From Symsagittifera roscoffensis (lineage: Eukaryota > Xenacoelomorpha > Acoela > Convolutidae): 64,000 nt of DNA. Position 1 is the stretch's first letter. The number at the start of each line of letters is the position of its first letter. The stretch spans positions 36,650,686 through 36,714,685 of the forward strand of contig NC_087067.1 in assembly GCF_963678635.1 (NCBI RefSeq). The letters are read 5' to 3'. The notes beneath the pieces were generated by a model, which did not search any database, was not told the DNA's origin, and saw only the letters and a list, made by a program, of their open reading frames with translations. Both the position numbers and the translations under genes were made by a program. This document shows, piece after piece, positions 18,861 to 32,300 of the stretch.

Positions 18861-20210
18861 CTTGCTTGTCCCACCCAACTAGCTGGTATGAGTACCGGTC
18901 CAATTTTTCCAAAATTTTTTCTACTTTTCCAGTTTTGTTGTCAGTTAGCTGTTTTTTTGGCTCCAATTTAGTCAGTGCTATCCTTGGTGTTCCATCGCTG
19001 CTGTTATCGAAGTTTCACATAGTGTTAAGTGTAACCTGTATTGAGTCTTGTATCGTGGTTTTGGCAATTTTATGGCTATAACGACCAAGCTGGAAAATTG
19101 ATATTTCATTTTTTTTACTTGATTGCTGTAAACATTTGGATAGGTATTTTGATTTATTTCTGGCTTCATTTTTTTTGAACTATCGGTCCTGTTTTTTCTT
19201 TAGTTTTTTTTTAAACTAGGTTACGTCTGAAGTCAATAAGCTAGCTCTCTGGTCAGTTTTTGTCAATAATCCAACCAATATAAGCTGATTTTACTGGCGT
19301 TTGAAATTTTTCACACAGACCAATAGATACTCGAAACTATTTTGTCGATGATTTGTTTGTGCATCGACTTTTGCAAAATCTGTTCTTCATTTTACATTTT
19401 TTCAGTTTTTTTCTAACAATACACTGGCTGAATATGATTTAAATTCTACTATTTTTATTTTTGAATCGCTCAAATTTTGTTATGGGACAGTCTTAGAGCC
19501 CGTTTTCTATTGTTAAAAATGTTTTCTATTGTTAAAAATTAAAAAAAAAAACATTGGTAATTTTATTTGTTTTCAGGGATGTTTTTTCTTGGTTAAATTT
19601 CACAATAAATTGTTAACTTTGGCTTCAGGTTTCTTATTCATGCGAAAGAATTAATTTTTACTTTTTTAATTTTTACCTAGCAAAATATTATAATTTTTAC
19701 ATTTTTATCATCGCAAGTGGCGCTTAGCTCTGCTCCGCCTCTGGATAACAAACATCAATCATAGAAGCTTCTCGAAACTCACAGGCTATAATTTGGTACT
19801 TTTTTTGAAACCCAACTGAATATGGAATTTGAAAAAAAAAAATCCATTTACTCTCCTGCTGTCTGTATCTAGTTTTCTGTTTTGAAGGGGGAACAAATCA
19901 ACTGTCAGTCAACATTTAAAGCTTTTAATTTTATTCATAGTTTATAGTTAATATTGCATAGCTAGAAATCAAATTCATGTTTGTAATATCTAATTGAAAA
20001 AGACAGGAAACCGGAACCTATGGAAGATTTCAAAATTATAATGTAAATACCCCCATGTCAAGAAGTGAAATTAAATTGTGGCAATCAAAAGTTATAGTTT
20101 ACATATGTATTCTCTTTGCGAGCGTTGACATCCAATTAACGAGCGTGTGAAGATGTTTTTCTTTGATATGGTTGTTTTTGTTGTTTCTATCAATGCTAGT
20201 TAGTGGCTGT
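18861..20210. other. intergenic region between convergent genes
   Basis: T-rich, AT-rich DNA with no supported coding frame. On the minus strand an AATAAA hexamer (complement of 19930-19935) could serve as the EML polyadenylation signal about 280 bases after its stop codon. Confidence 0.35.
19930..19935 (-). terminator. candidate polyadenylation signal of the EML gene
   Basis: AATAAA on the minus strand, 276 bases beyond the EML stop codon. Assigned by position only. Confidence 0.35.
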
Positions 20211-20348
20211 TTACTCGGATGCTGTTGTTGTCCATAGAATGATGGTGTTATCGATTCCTCCTATGGATACGAGAGAGTTGTTTCCTTCTGATAGGAATCT
20301 GACTTTGGAGACGTGAGACCCATGGCCTAATCCCACTTTCGAAGGAGC
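20211..20348 (-). CDS. EML: EML terminal exon o
   Basis: 45 codons and TAA. 'APSKVGLGHGSHVSKVRFLS' then 'SLVSIGGIDNTIILW', the last WD repeat, then six residues. The acceptor is 'ctgtttttatag'. Human-type EMLs end within a few residues of the same Trp, so the C-terminus is complete. Confidence 0.95.
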   Translation of the reverse strand, partial: APSKVGLGHGSHVSKVRFLSEGNNSLVSIGGIDNTIILWTTTASE

Positions 20349-23300
20349 CTATAAAAACAGAGTGAATGAACTGAACATATCATAGAAAACTAGATGTTGA
20401 GAAAACTACCGTAGAGCAATAAATGATTAAAAAGTATTTTATCAAAGTATTGAGACAGTAATAGGGAACATGCCCGCCTGCAAATATTGTTTATATCCTA
20501 CTTTTAGTTAATTTGTTCTAGTTTTCGCTAATCAAGTTGCCGCCAAAATTAAAATGGTCTCTAATAAGGTAAATAAGAAAGGTAAGGGCAATTTGAATTT
20601 TTAATTAACTCGTTATTCTGTCGATTCATACCGTGTCGACTTGCCGGTTAATTTTTATTTTAGCTTAGGTAAGCTTTTTTGACTTATTGGATTAAATTTT
20701 TGAGATCTAACATGATACCCATCAATGGTCATACTTTTGCAAGATAAACGTCAATTTAGAAGAGTTTGCAATATTTAACAAGGATAACCGGTAACTGTGC
20801 AAGTTGCACAGAATTTACCGACCATAGTCTTTAGAAAACATTCTTTTTCGCAAATTAGAGTAGTTTTTTCTGCGTGATGTAAAGACCCGACGTAAAACTA
20901 TAATTTAGGCTTATTCGACAGTCATAGTAATGTAGGCGAATTGGAAAATGTTTTAACGAAAAATGACTAGAAAAACAAAAAAAACTAAAATTCATTTTTT
21001 TTCTCAAATTTTTTTGCAGAAAGTGTTTGAATTTTTTGTTCCCAAAATGGAGCTAAAAACTCCAGTAAATAATTTTACTTGCTTTAAATTAAGTTTTTAG
21101 GGCTTAAATAAGGCATAAATAAGCTGTTGTAAGCCTGCTCGCTCGCTTTAATCGCTCGAATTAAGACGAAAGTTCAAACGGTCGGAACAAAAAGTTTTCT
21201 ACAAGCTTCGAAGAAAACTTTTTTTCGCTGCTGATTGGCTTAGTTCTGAAATGGTACCTTTGGAAGGAAACAGGGGTAGTTGAATATGTGCACTTGGTGA
21301 TTGTCATCTGCAGTGGCCATGAGGCTGTGGTCAGAAGAGACATCTGTCGCATTGATCTCCCCTCCCTCAGAACCCTCCGGCCAGATTCCTAATGCAAACA
21401 TGTAATATAGGTCATTAAATGAATGTACAAAAACTCAAATGGTCACTTTGTTCAGGCGATTCAAAGTGTCTTTTTTCACTGTTGCGTAATACTATAGTAA
21501 TACAAAAGTAATTCAATTAGTTTTATTCATTAATGCGACTTTTTCGCTTTTTCCTCATATTCAAGTAAATAAAGAATAAAAAAGTAATAAAACAAAATAA
21601 AGTTTTTGGACATGGTCTAAGGGCTATAGATATGGTCCTGGAGTATCCTTCAGACAACTTTGATACTTTGATTTTACAAAGTGCAGTTGACCAAATGTCG
21701 GCAACTTAAAAGTGTCGCCTAGCGATATTCAAAGCATAGTCGTTTCATTAGCAGTATTGCTTGTGTACCTATTGTGCTGTACTCGAGAGTGCAGGTGGCT
21801 GTTGCCCATTCGGCATTGGCTGTCGTCTCACTGCCGACGAATTGTTTGCAGTAGTTCACACTCCCTTCAACACGAAAATATGCCGTAATTTTTACATGAA
21901 ATAAACTTTGTTAGCGAACATATATGAAAAAGTAATACACGACGAAAGTTTTATCGGAGTGGTTATGATATACTATTTCTTGTATGTATGTATAGTTACG
22001 TGCGTTGAATTTGTCAGAGATACCAAATTTTTTGTACCAAAACTTTTAAAACTCTTAAAGCTTGATTTGAAAAGTCTTTTTGGAATTGATTGGCCAGCGA
22101 CAATTGAGTACAATTTGATCAAGGCGTGGTGCCTTTTCGGTTTAATCGAGGAACGAAACATCACATATACGATGAAAAGGGGGAGAGGTTTGGTGAGATG
22201 TTGTATCTACTAACAGTAGAGTAGTTCGTGGTTTCCGGAGTTGGACCTCAACTTGTGGCTGTCTGCACTCCAGTCCATGTGAGTCACGAACGAAGTGTGG
22301 CCCTGGAAGAACAAGATCAAAACATGGATCTTCACACATCTCACGACTTCATTTGGTAGAAAAACAGCTTTTAATGATTTTATAATTTAAATGAAAAGAT
22401 TTTTATTTTCAATGAAATGATGTTTTCACTTAAATGATAAAACAGCTCGCATGCACCTTTGAAGCAATTATCCCAACACAAAAACAGTTTCATTCTTATT
22501 ACTTTGCTTAAATTAATTATGAGAGAGTTTTTAAGTTCCGCTGGTTTTCATGACAACTAAAATTAATTAAACCGACGTTGTACTCACTATGCATTTTCCT
22601 ACTTTCGAGAAGCGGATGGCCCCGTTGTCCTGTTCGTCCAGTTTGTAGATGTAGATGCCAGAGTCCTCGCCCCCTATCGCCAGGCGGTTACCATCTAGAA
22701 AAAAAACACTGGATCAGATTTTCAGCAGTCCATTGAAAAAACCCCAATCATCAGCAAGAACACATTTTGATTGAAATTTCGTTGCACATTGTAGCTAAGA
22801 CCTTTTTAGAATTCACAAATTAGCATTTCATTGGTTTTCGTAACATTTTTCGAAGCAAGAAAAAATACTTAGAACTGATCTTCGTTTATCAACAAAACGA
22901 TACTATTAGGTTATATAGCTCTTTTTCCTATAATCAAATCCGAATCATACGAATCATAGGATTGGTAAAAATAGAAACTACTTTTTCCTTCATTGGTTTT
23001 CGTAACATTTTTCGAAGCAAGAAAAAATACTTAGAACTGATCTTCGTTTATCAACAAAACGATACTATTAGGTTATATAGCTCTTTTTCCTATAATCAAA
23101 TCCGAATCATACGAATCATAGGATTGGTAAAAATAGAAACTACTTTTTCCTTCATTGGTTTTCGTAACATTTTTCGAAGCAAGAAAAAATACTTAGAACT
23201 GATCTTCGTTTATCAACAAAACGATACTATTAGGTTATATAGCTCTTTTTCCTATAATCAAATCCAAATCATACGAATCATAGGATTGGTAAAAATAGAA

Positions 23301-26300
23301 ACTACTTTTTCCTTCATTGGTTTTCCTAACATTTTTCGAAGCAAGAAAAAATACTTAGAACTGATCTTCGTTTATCAACAAAACGATACTATTAGGTTAT
23401 ATAGCTCTTTTTCCTATAATAAAATCCGAATCATACGAATCATAGGATTGGTAAAAATAGAAACTACTTTTTCCTTCATTGGTTTTTGTAACATTTTTCG
23501 AAGCAAGAAAAAATACTTAGAACTGATCTTCGTTTATCAACAAAACGATACTATTAGGTTATATAGCTCTTTTTCCTATAATCAAATCCGAATCATACGA
23601 ATCATAGGATTGGTAAAAATAGAAACTACTTTTTCCTTCATTGGTTTTCGTAACATTTTTCGAAGCAAGAAAAAATACTTAGAACTGATCTTCGTTTATC
23701 AACAAAACGATACTATTAGATTATATAGCTCTTTTTCCTATAATCAAATCCGAATCATACGAATCATAGGATTGGTAAAAATAGAAACTAACTTTTTCCT
23801 TCATTGGTTTTCGTAACATTTTTCGAAGCAAGAAAAAATACTTAGAACTGATCTTCGTTTATCAACAAAACGATACTATTAGGTTATATACCTCTTTTTC
23901 CTATAATCAAATCCGAATCATACGAATCATAGGATTGGTAAAAATAGAAACTACTTTTTCCTTCATTGGTTTTCGTAACATTTTTCGAAGCAAGAAAAAA
24001 TACTTAGAACTGATCTTCGTTTATCAACAAAACGATACTATTAGGTTATATAGCTCTTTTTCCTATAATCAAATCCGAATCATACGAATCATAGGATTGG
24101 TAAAAATAGAAACTACTTTTTCCTTCATTGGTTTTCGTAACATTTTTCGAAGCAAGAAAAAATACTTAGAACTGATCTTCGTTTATCAACAAAACGACAC
24201 TATTAGGTTTAATAGCTCTTTTTCCTATAATCAAATCCGAATCATACGAATCATAGGATTTGTAAAAATAGAAACTACTTTTTCCTTCATTGGTTTTCGT
24301 AACATTTTTCGAAGCAAGAAAAAATACTTAGAACTGATCTTCGTTTATCAACAAAACGATACTATTAGGTTATATAGCTCTTTTTCCTATAATCAAATCC
24401 GAATCATACGAATCATAGGATTTGTAAAAATAGAAACTACTTTTTCCTTCATTGGTTTTCGTAACATTTTTCGAAGCAAGAAAAAATACTTAGAACTGAT
24501 CTTCGTTTATCAACAAAACGATACTATTAGGTTATATAGCTCTTTTTCCTATAATCAAATCCGAATCATACGAATCATAGGATTGGTAAAAATAGAAACT
24601 ACTTTTTCCTTCATTGGTTTTCGTAACATTTTTCGAAGCAAGAAAAAATACTTAGAACTGATCTTCGTTTATCAACAAAACGATACTATTAGGTTATATA
24701 GCTCTTTTTCCTATAATCAAATCCGAATCATACGAATCATAGGATTGGTAAAAATAGAAACTACTTTTTCCTTCATTGGTTTTCGTAACATTTTTCGAAG
24801 CAAGAAAAAATACTTAGAACTGATCTTCGTTTATCAACAAAACGATACTATTAGGTTATATAGCTCTTTTTCCTATAATCAAATCCAAATCATACGAATC
24901 ATAGGATTGGTAAAAATAGAAACTAATTTTTCCTTCATTGGTTTTCGTAACATTTTTCGAAGCAAGAAAACATACTTAGAACTGATCTTCGTTTATCAAC
25001 AAAACGACACTATTAGGTTATATAGCTCTTTTTCCTATAATCAAATCCGAATCATACGAATCATAGGATTGGTAAAAATAGAAACTACTTTTTCCTTCAT
25101 TGGTTTTCGTAACATTTTTCGAAGCAAGAAAAAATACTTAGAACTGATCTTCGTTTATCAACAAAACGATACTATTAGGTTATATAGCTCTTTTTCCTAT
25201 AATCAAATCCGAATCATACGAATCATAGGATTGGTAAAAATAGAAACTACTTTTTCCTTCATTGGTTTTCGTAACATTTTTCGAAGCAAGAAAAAATACT
25301 TAGAACTGATCTTCGTTTATCAACAAAAGGATACTATTAGGTTATATAGCTCTTTTTCCTATAATCAAATCCAAATCATACGAATCATAGGATTGGTAAA
25401 AATAGAAACTACTTTTTCCTTCATTGGTTTTCGTAACATTTTTCGAAGCAAGAAAAAATACTTAGAACTGATCTTCGTTTATCAACAAAACGATACTATT
25501 AGGTTATATAGCTCTTTTTCCTATAATCAAATCCAAATCATACGAATCATAGGATTGGTAAAAATAGAAACTAATTTTTCCTTCATTGGTTTTCGTAACA
25601 TTTTTCGAAGCAAGAAAACATACTTAGAACTGATCTTCGTTTATCAACAAAACGACACTATTAGGTTATATAGCTCTTTTTCCTATAATCAAATCCGAAT
25701 CATACGAATCATAGGATTGGTAAAAATAGAAACTACTTTTTCCTTCATTGGTTTTCGTAACATTTTTCGAAGCAAGAAAAAATACTTAGAACTGATCTTC
25801 GTTTATCAACAAAACGATACTATTAGGTTATATAGCTCTTTTTCCTATAATCAAATCCGAATCATACGAATCATAGGATTGGTAAAAATAGAAACTACTT
25901 TTTCCTTCATTGGTTTTCGTAACATTTTTCGAAGCAAGAAAAAATACTTAGAACTGATCTTCGTTTATCAACAAAACGATACTATTAGGTTATATAGCTC
26001 TTTTTCCTATAATCAAATCCGAATCACACGAATCATAGGATTGGTAAAAATAGAAACTACTTTTTCCTTCATTGGTTTTCGTAACATTTTTAGAAGCAAG
26101 AAAAAATACTTAGAACTGATCTTCGTTTATCAACAAAACGATACTATTAGGTTATATAGCTCTTTTTCCTATAATCAAATCGAAATCATACGAATCATAG
26201 GATTGGTAAAAATAGAAACTACTTTTTCCTTCATTGGTTTTCGTAACATTTTTCGAAGCAAGAAAAAATACTTAGAACTGATCTTCGTTTATCAACAAAA

Positions 26301-29300
26301 CGACACTATTAGGTTATATAGCTCTTTTTCCTATAATCAAATCCGAATCATACGAATCATAGGATTGGTAAAAATAGAAACTACTTTTTCCTTCATTGGT
26401 TTTCGTATTATTTTTCGAAGCAAGAAAAAATACTTAGAACTGATCTTCGTTTATCAACAAAACGATACTATTAGGTTATATAGCTCTTTTTCCTATAATC
26501 AAATCCGAATCATACGAATCATAGGATTGGTAAAAATAGAAACTACTTTTTCCTTCATTGGTTTTCGTAACATTTTTCGAAGCAAGAAAAAATACTTAGA
26601 ACTGATCTTCGTTTATCAACAAAACGACACTATTAGGTTATATAGCTCTTTTTCCTATAATGAAATCCGAATCATACGAATCATAGGATTGGTAAAAATA
26701 GAAACTACTTTTTCCTTCATTGGTTTTCGTAACATTTTTCCAAGCAAGAAAAAATACTTAGAACTGATCTTCGTATATCAACAAAACGATACTATTAGGT
26801 TATATAGCTCTTTTTCCTATAATGAAATCCGAATCATACGAATCATAGGATTGGTAAAAATAGAAACTACTTTTTCCTTCATTGGTTTTCGTAACATTTT
26901 TCGAAGCAAGAAAAAATACTTAGAACTGATCTTCGTTTATCAACAAAAGGATACTATTAGGTTATATAGCTCTTTTTCCTATAATCAAATCCAAATCATA
27001 CGAATCATAGGATTGGTAAAAATAGAAACTACTTTTTCCTTCATTGGTTTTCGTAACATTTTTCGAAGCAAGAAAAAATACTTAGAACTGATCTTCGTTT
27101 ATCAACAAAACGATACTATTAGGTTATATAGCTCTTTTTCCTATAATCAAATCCAAATCATACGAATCATAGGATTGGTAAAAATAGAAACTAATTTTTC
27201 CTTCATTGGTTTTCGTAACATTTTTCGAAGCAAGAAAACATACTTAGAACTGATCTTCGTTTATCAACAAAACGACACTATTAGGTTATATAGCTCTTTT
27301 TCCTATAATCAAATCCGAATCATACGAATCATAGGATTGGTAAAAATAGAAACTACTTTTTCCTTCATTGGTTTTCGTAACATTTTTCGAAGCAAGAAAA
27401 AATACTTAGAACTGATCTTCGTTTATCAACAAAACGATACTATTAGGTTATATAGCTCTTTTTCCTATAATCAAATCCGAATCATACGAATCATAGGATT
27501 GGTAAAAATAGAAACTACTTTTTCCTTCATTGGTTTTCGTAACATTTTTCGAAGCAAGAAAAAATACTTAGAACTGATCTTCGTTTATCAACAAAACGAT
27601 ACTATTAGGTTATATAGCTCTTTTTCCTATAATCAAATCCGAATCACACGAATCATAGGATTGGTAAAAATAGAAACTACTTTTTCCTTCATTGGTTTTC
27701 GTAACATTTTTAGAAGCAAGAAAAAATACTTAGAACTGATCTTCGTTTATCAACAAAACGATACTATTAGGTTATATAGCTCTTTTTCCTATAATCAAAT
27801 CGAAATCATACGAATCATAGGATTGGTAAAAATAGAAACTACTCTTTCCTTCATTGGTTTTCGTAACATTTTTCGAAGCAAGAAAAAATACTTAGAACTG
27901 ATCTTCGTTTATCAACAAAACGACACTATTAGGTTATATAGCTCTTTTTCCTATAATCAAATCCGAATCATACGAATCATAGGATTGGTAAAAATAGAAA
28001 CTACTTTTTCCTTCATTGGTTTTCGTATTATTTTTCGAAGCAAGAAAAAATACTTAGAACTGATCTTCGTTTATCAACAAAACGATACTATTAGGTTATA
28101 TAGCTCTTTTTCCTATAATCAAATCCGAATCATACGAATCATAGGATTGGTAAAAATAGAAACTACTTTTTCCTTCATTGGTTTTCGTAACATTTTTCGA
28201 AGCAAGAAAAAATACTTAGAACTGATCTTCGTTTATCAACAAAACGACACTATTAGGTTATATAGCTCTTTTTCCTATAATGAAATCCGAATCATACGAA
28301 TCATAGGATTGGTAAAAATAGAAACTACTTTTTCCTTCATTGGTTTTCGTAACATTTTTCCAAGCAAGAAAAAATACTTAGAACTGATCTTCGTATATCA
28401 ACAAAACGATACTATTAGGTTATATAGCTCTTTTTCCTATAATCAAATCCGAATCATACGAATCATAGGATTGGTAAAAATAGAAACTACTTTTTCCTTC
28501 ATTGGTTTTCGTAACATTTTTCGAAGCAAGAAAAAAAACTTAGAACTGATCTTCGTTTATCAACAAAACGATACTATTAGGTTATATAGCTCTTTTTCCT
28601 ATAATCAAATCCGAATCATACGAATCATAGGATTGGTAAAAATAGAAACTACTTTTTCCTTCATTGGTTTTCGTAACATTTTTCGAAGCAAGAAAAAATA
28701 CTTAGAACTGATCTTCGTTTATCAACAAAACGATACTATTAGGTTATATAGCTCTTTTTCCTATAATCAAATCCAAATCATACGAATCATAGGATTGGTA
28801 AAAATAGAAACTACTTTTTCCTTCATTGGTTTTCGTAACATTTTTCGAAGCAAGAAAAAATACTTAGAACTGATCTTCGTTTATCAACAAAACGACACTA
28901 TTAGGTTATATAGCTCTTTTTCCTATAATCAAATCCGAATCATACGAATCATAGGCTTGGTAAAAATAGAAACTACTTTTTCCTTCATTGGTTTTCGTAA
29001 CATTTTTCGAAGCAAGAAAAAATACTTAGAACTGATCTTCGTTTATCAACAAAACGACACTATTAGGTTATATAGCTCTTTTTCCTATAATCAAATCCGA
29101 ATCATACGAATCATAGGATTGGTAAAAATAGAAACTACTTTTTCCTTCATTGGTTTTCGTAACATTTTTCGAAGCAAGAAAAAATACTTAGAACTGATCT
29201 TCGTTTATCAACAAAACGATACTATTAGGTTATATAGCTCTTTTTCCTATAATCAAATCCAAATCATACGAATCATAGGATTGGTAAAAATAGAAACTAC

Positions 29301-32300
29301 TTTTTCCTTCATTGGTTTTCGTAACATTTTTCGAAGCAAGAAAAAATACTTAGAACTGATCTTCGTTTATCAACAAAACGATACTATTAGGTTATATAGC
29401 TCTTTTTCCTATAATCAAATCCAAATCATACGAATCATAGGATTGGTAAAAATAGAAACTACTTTTTCCTTCATTGGTTTTCGTAACATTTTTCGAAGCA
29501 AGAAAAAATACTTAGAACTGATCTTCGTTTATCAACAAAACGACAGTATTAGGTTATATAGCTCTTTTTCCTATAATCAAATCCGAATCATACGAATCAT
29601 AGGATTGGCAAAAATAGAAACTACTTTTTCCTTCATTGGTTTTCGTAACATTTTTCGAAGCAAGAAAAAATACTTAGAACTGATCTTCGTTTATCAACAA
29701 AACGATACTATTAGCTTATATAGTCTTTTTCCTATAATCAAATCCGAATCATACGAATCATAGGATTGGTAAAAATAGAAACTACTTTTTCCTTCATTGG
29801 TTTTCGTAACATTTTTCGAAGCAAGAAAAAATACTTAGAACTGATCTTCGTTTATCAACAAAACGATACTATTAGGTTATATAGCTCTTTTTCCTATAAT
29901 CAAATCCAAATCATACGAATCATAGGATTGGTAAAAATAGAAACTACTTTTTCCTTCATTGGTTTTCGTAACATTTTTCGAAGCAAGAAAAAATACTTAG
30001 AACTGATCTTCGTTTATCAACAAAACGATACTATTAGGTTATATAGCTCTTTTTCCTATAATCAAATCCAAATCATACGAATCATAGGATTGGTAAAAAT
30101 AGAAACTACTTTTTCCTTCATTGGTTTTCGTAACATTTTTCGAAGCAAGAAAAAATACTTAGAACTGATCGTCGTTTATCAACAAAACGACACTATTAGG
30201 TTATATAGCTCTTTTTCCTATAATCAAATCCGAATCATACGAATCATAGGATTGGTAAAAATAGAAACTACTTTTTCCTTCATTGGTTTTCGTAACATTT
30301 TTCCAAGCAAGAAAAAATACTTAGAACTGATCTTCGTTTATCAACAAAACGATACTATTAGGTTATATAGCTCTTTTTCCTATAATCAAATCCGAATCAT
30401 ACGAATCATAGGATTGGTAAAAATAGAAACTACTTTTTCCTTCATTGGTTTTCGTAACATTTTTCGAAGCAAGAAAAAAAACTTAGAACTGATCTTCGTT
30501 TATCAACAAAACGATACTATTAGGTTATATAGCTCTTTTTCCTATAATCAAATCCGAATCATACGAATCATAGGATTGGTAAAAATAGAAACTACTTTTT
30601 CTTCATTGGTTTTCGTAACATTTTTCGAAGCAAGAAAAAATACTTAGAACTGATCTTCGTTTATCAACAAAACGATACTATTAGGTTATATAGCTCTTTT
30701 TCCTATAATCAAATCCAAATCATACGAATCATAGGATTGGTAAAAATAGAAACTACTTTTTCCTTCATTGGTTTTCGTAACATTTTTCGAAGCAAGAAAA
30801 AATACTTAGAACTGATCTTCGTTTATCAACAAAACGATACTATTAGGTTATATAGCTCTTTTTCCTATAATCAAATCCAAATCATACGAATCATAGGATT
30901 GGTAAAAATAGAAACTACTTTTTCCTTCATTGGTTTTCGTAACATTTTTCGAAGCAAGAAAAAATACTTAGAACTGATCTTCGTTTATCAACAAAACGAC
31001 ACTATTAGGTTATATAGCTCTTTTTCCTATAATCAAATCCGAATCATACGAATCATAGGATTGGTAAAAATAGAAACTACTTTTTCCTTCATTGGTTTTC
31101 GTAACATTTTTCGAAGCAAGAAAAAATACTTAGAACTGATCTTCGTTTATCAACAAAACGATACTATTAGGTTATATAGCTCTTTTTCCTATAATCAAAT
31201 CCGAATCATACGAATCATAGGATTGGTAAAAATAGAAACTACTTTTTCCTTCATTGGTTTTCGTTACATTTTTCGAAGCAAGAAAAAATAATTAGAACTG
31301 ATCTTCGTTTATCAACAAAACGACACTATTAGGTTATATAGCTCTTTTTCCTATAATCAAATCCGAATCATACGAATCATAGGATTGGTAAAAATAGAAA
31401 CTACTTTTTCCTTCATTGGTTTTCGTAACATTTTTCGAAGCAAGAAAAAATACTTAGAACTGATCTTCGTTTATCAACAAAACGATACTATTAGGTTATA
31501 TAGCTCTTTTTCCTATAATCAAATCCGAATCATACGAATCATAGGATTGGTAAAATTAGAAACTACTTTTTCCTTCATTGGTTTTCGTAACATTTTTCGA
31601 AGCAAGAAAAAATACTTAGAACTGATCTTCGTTTATCAACAAAACGATACTATTAGGTTATATAGCTCTTTTTCCTATAATCAAATCCGAATCATACGAA
31701 TCATAGGATTGGTAAAAATAGAAACTACTTTTTCCTTCATTGGTTTTCGTAACATTTTTCGAAGCAAGAAAAAATACTTATAACTGATCTTCGTTTATCA
31801 ACAAAACGATACTATTAGGTTATATAGCTCTTTTTCCTATAATCAAATCCAAATCATACGAATCATAGGATTGGTAAAAATAGAAACTACTTTTTCCTTC
31901 ATTGGTTTTCGTAACATTTTTCGAAGCAAGAAAAAATACTTAGAACTGATCTTCGTTTATCAACAAAACGACACTATTAGGTTATATAGCTCTTTTTCCT
32001 ATAATCAAATCCGAATCATACGAATCATAGGATTGGTAAAAATAGAAACTTCTTTTTCCTTCATTGGTTTTCGTAACACTTTTCGAAGCAAGAAAAAACA
32101 CTTAGAACTGATCTTCGTTTATCAACAAAACGATACTATTAGGTTATATAGCTCTTTTTCCTATAATCAAATCCGAACCATACGAATCATAGGATTGGTA
32201 AAAATAGAAACTACTTTTTCCTTCATTGGTTTTCGTAACATTTTTCGAAGCAAGAAAAAAGACTTAGAACTGATCTTCGTTTATCAACAAAACGATACTA

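Noticed and set aside
21161-21352. Minus-strand 63-codon frame over EML exon n
   Set aside because: It reads the exon in the wrong frame; the frame giving 'IWPEGSEGGEINA' is the conserved one.
21908-22213. 101-codon + strand frame between EML exons m and l
   Set aside because: It overlaps EML exon l at its right end, has no recognisable domain, and the complementary strand explains the conserved parts.
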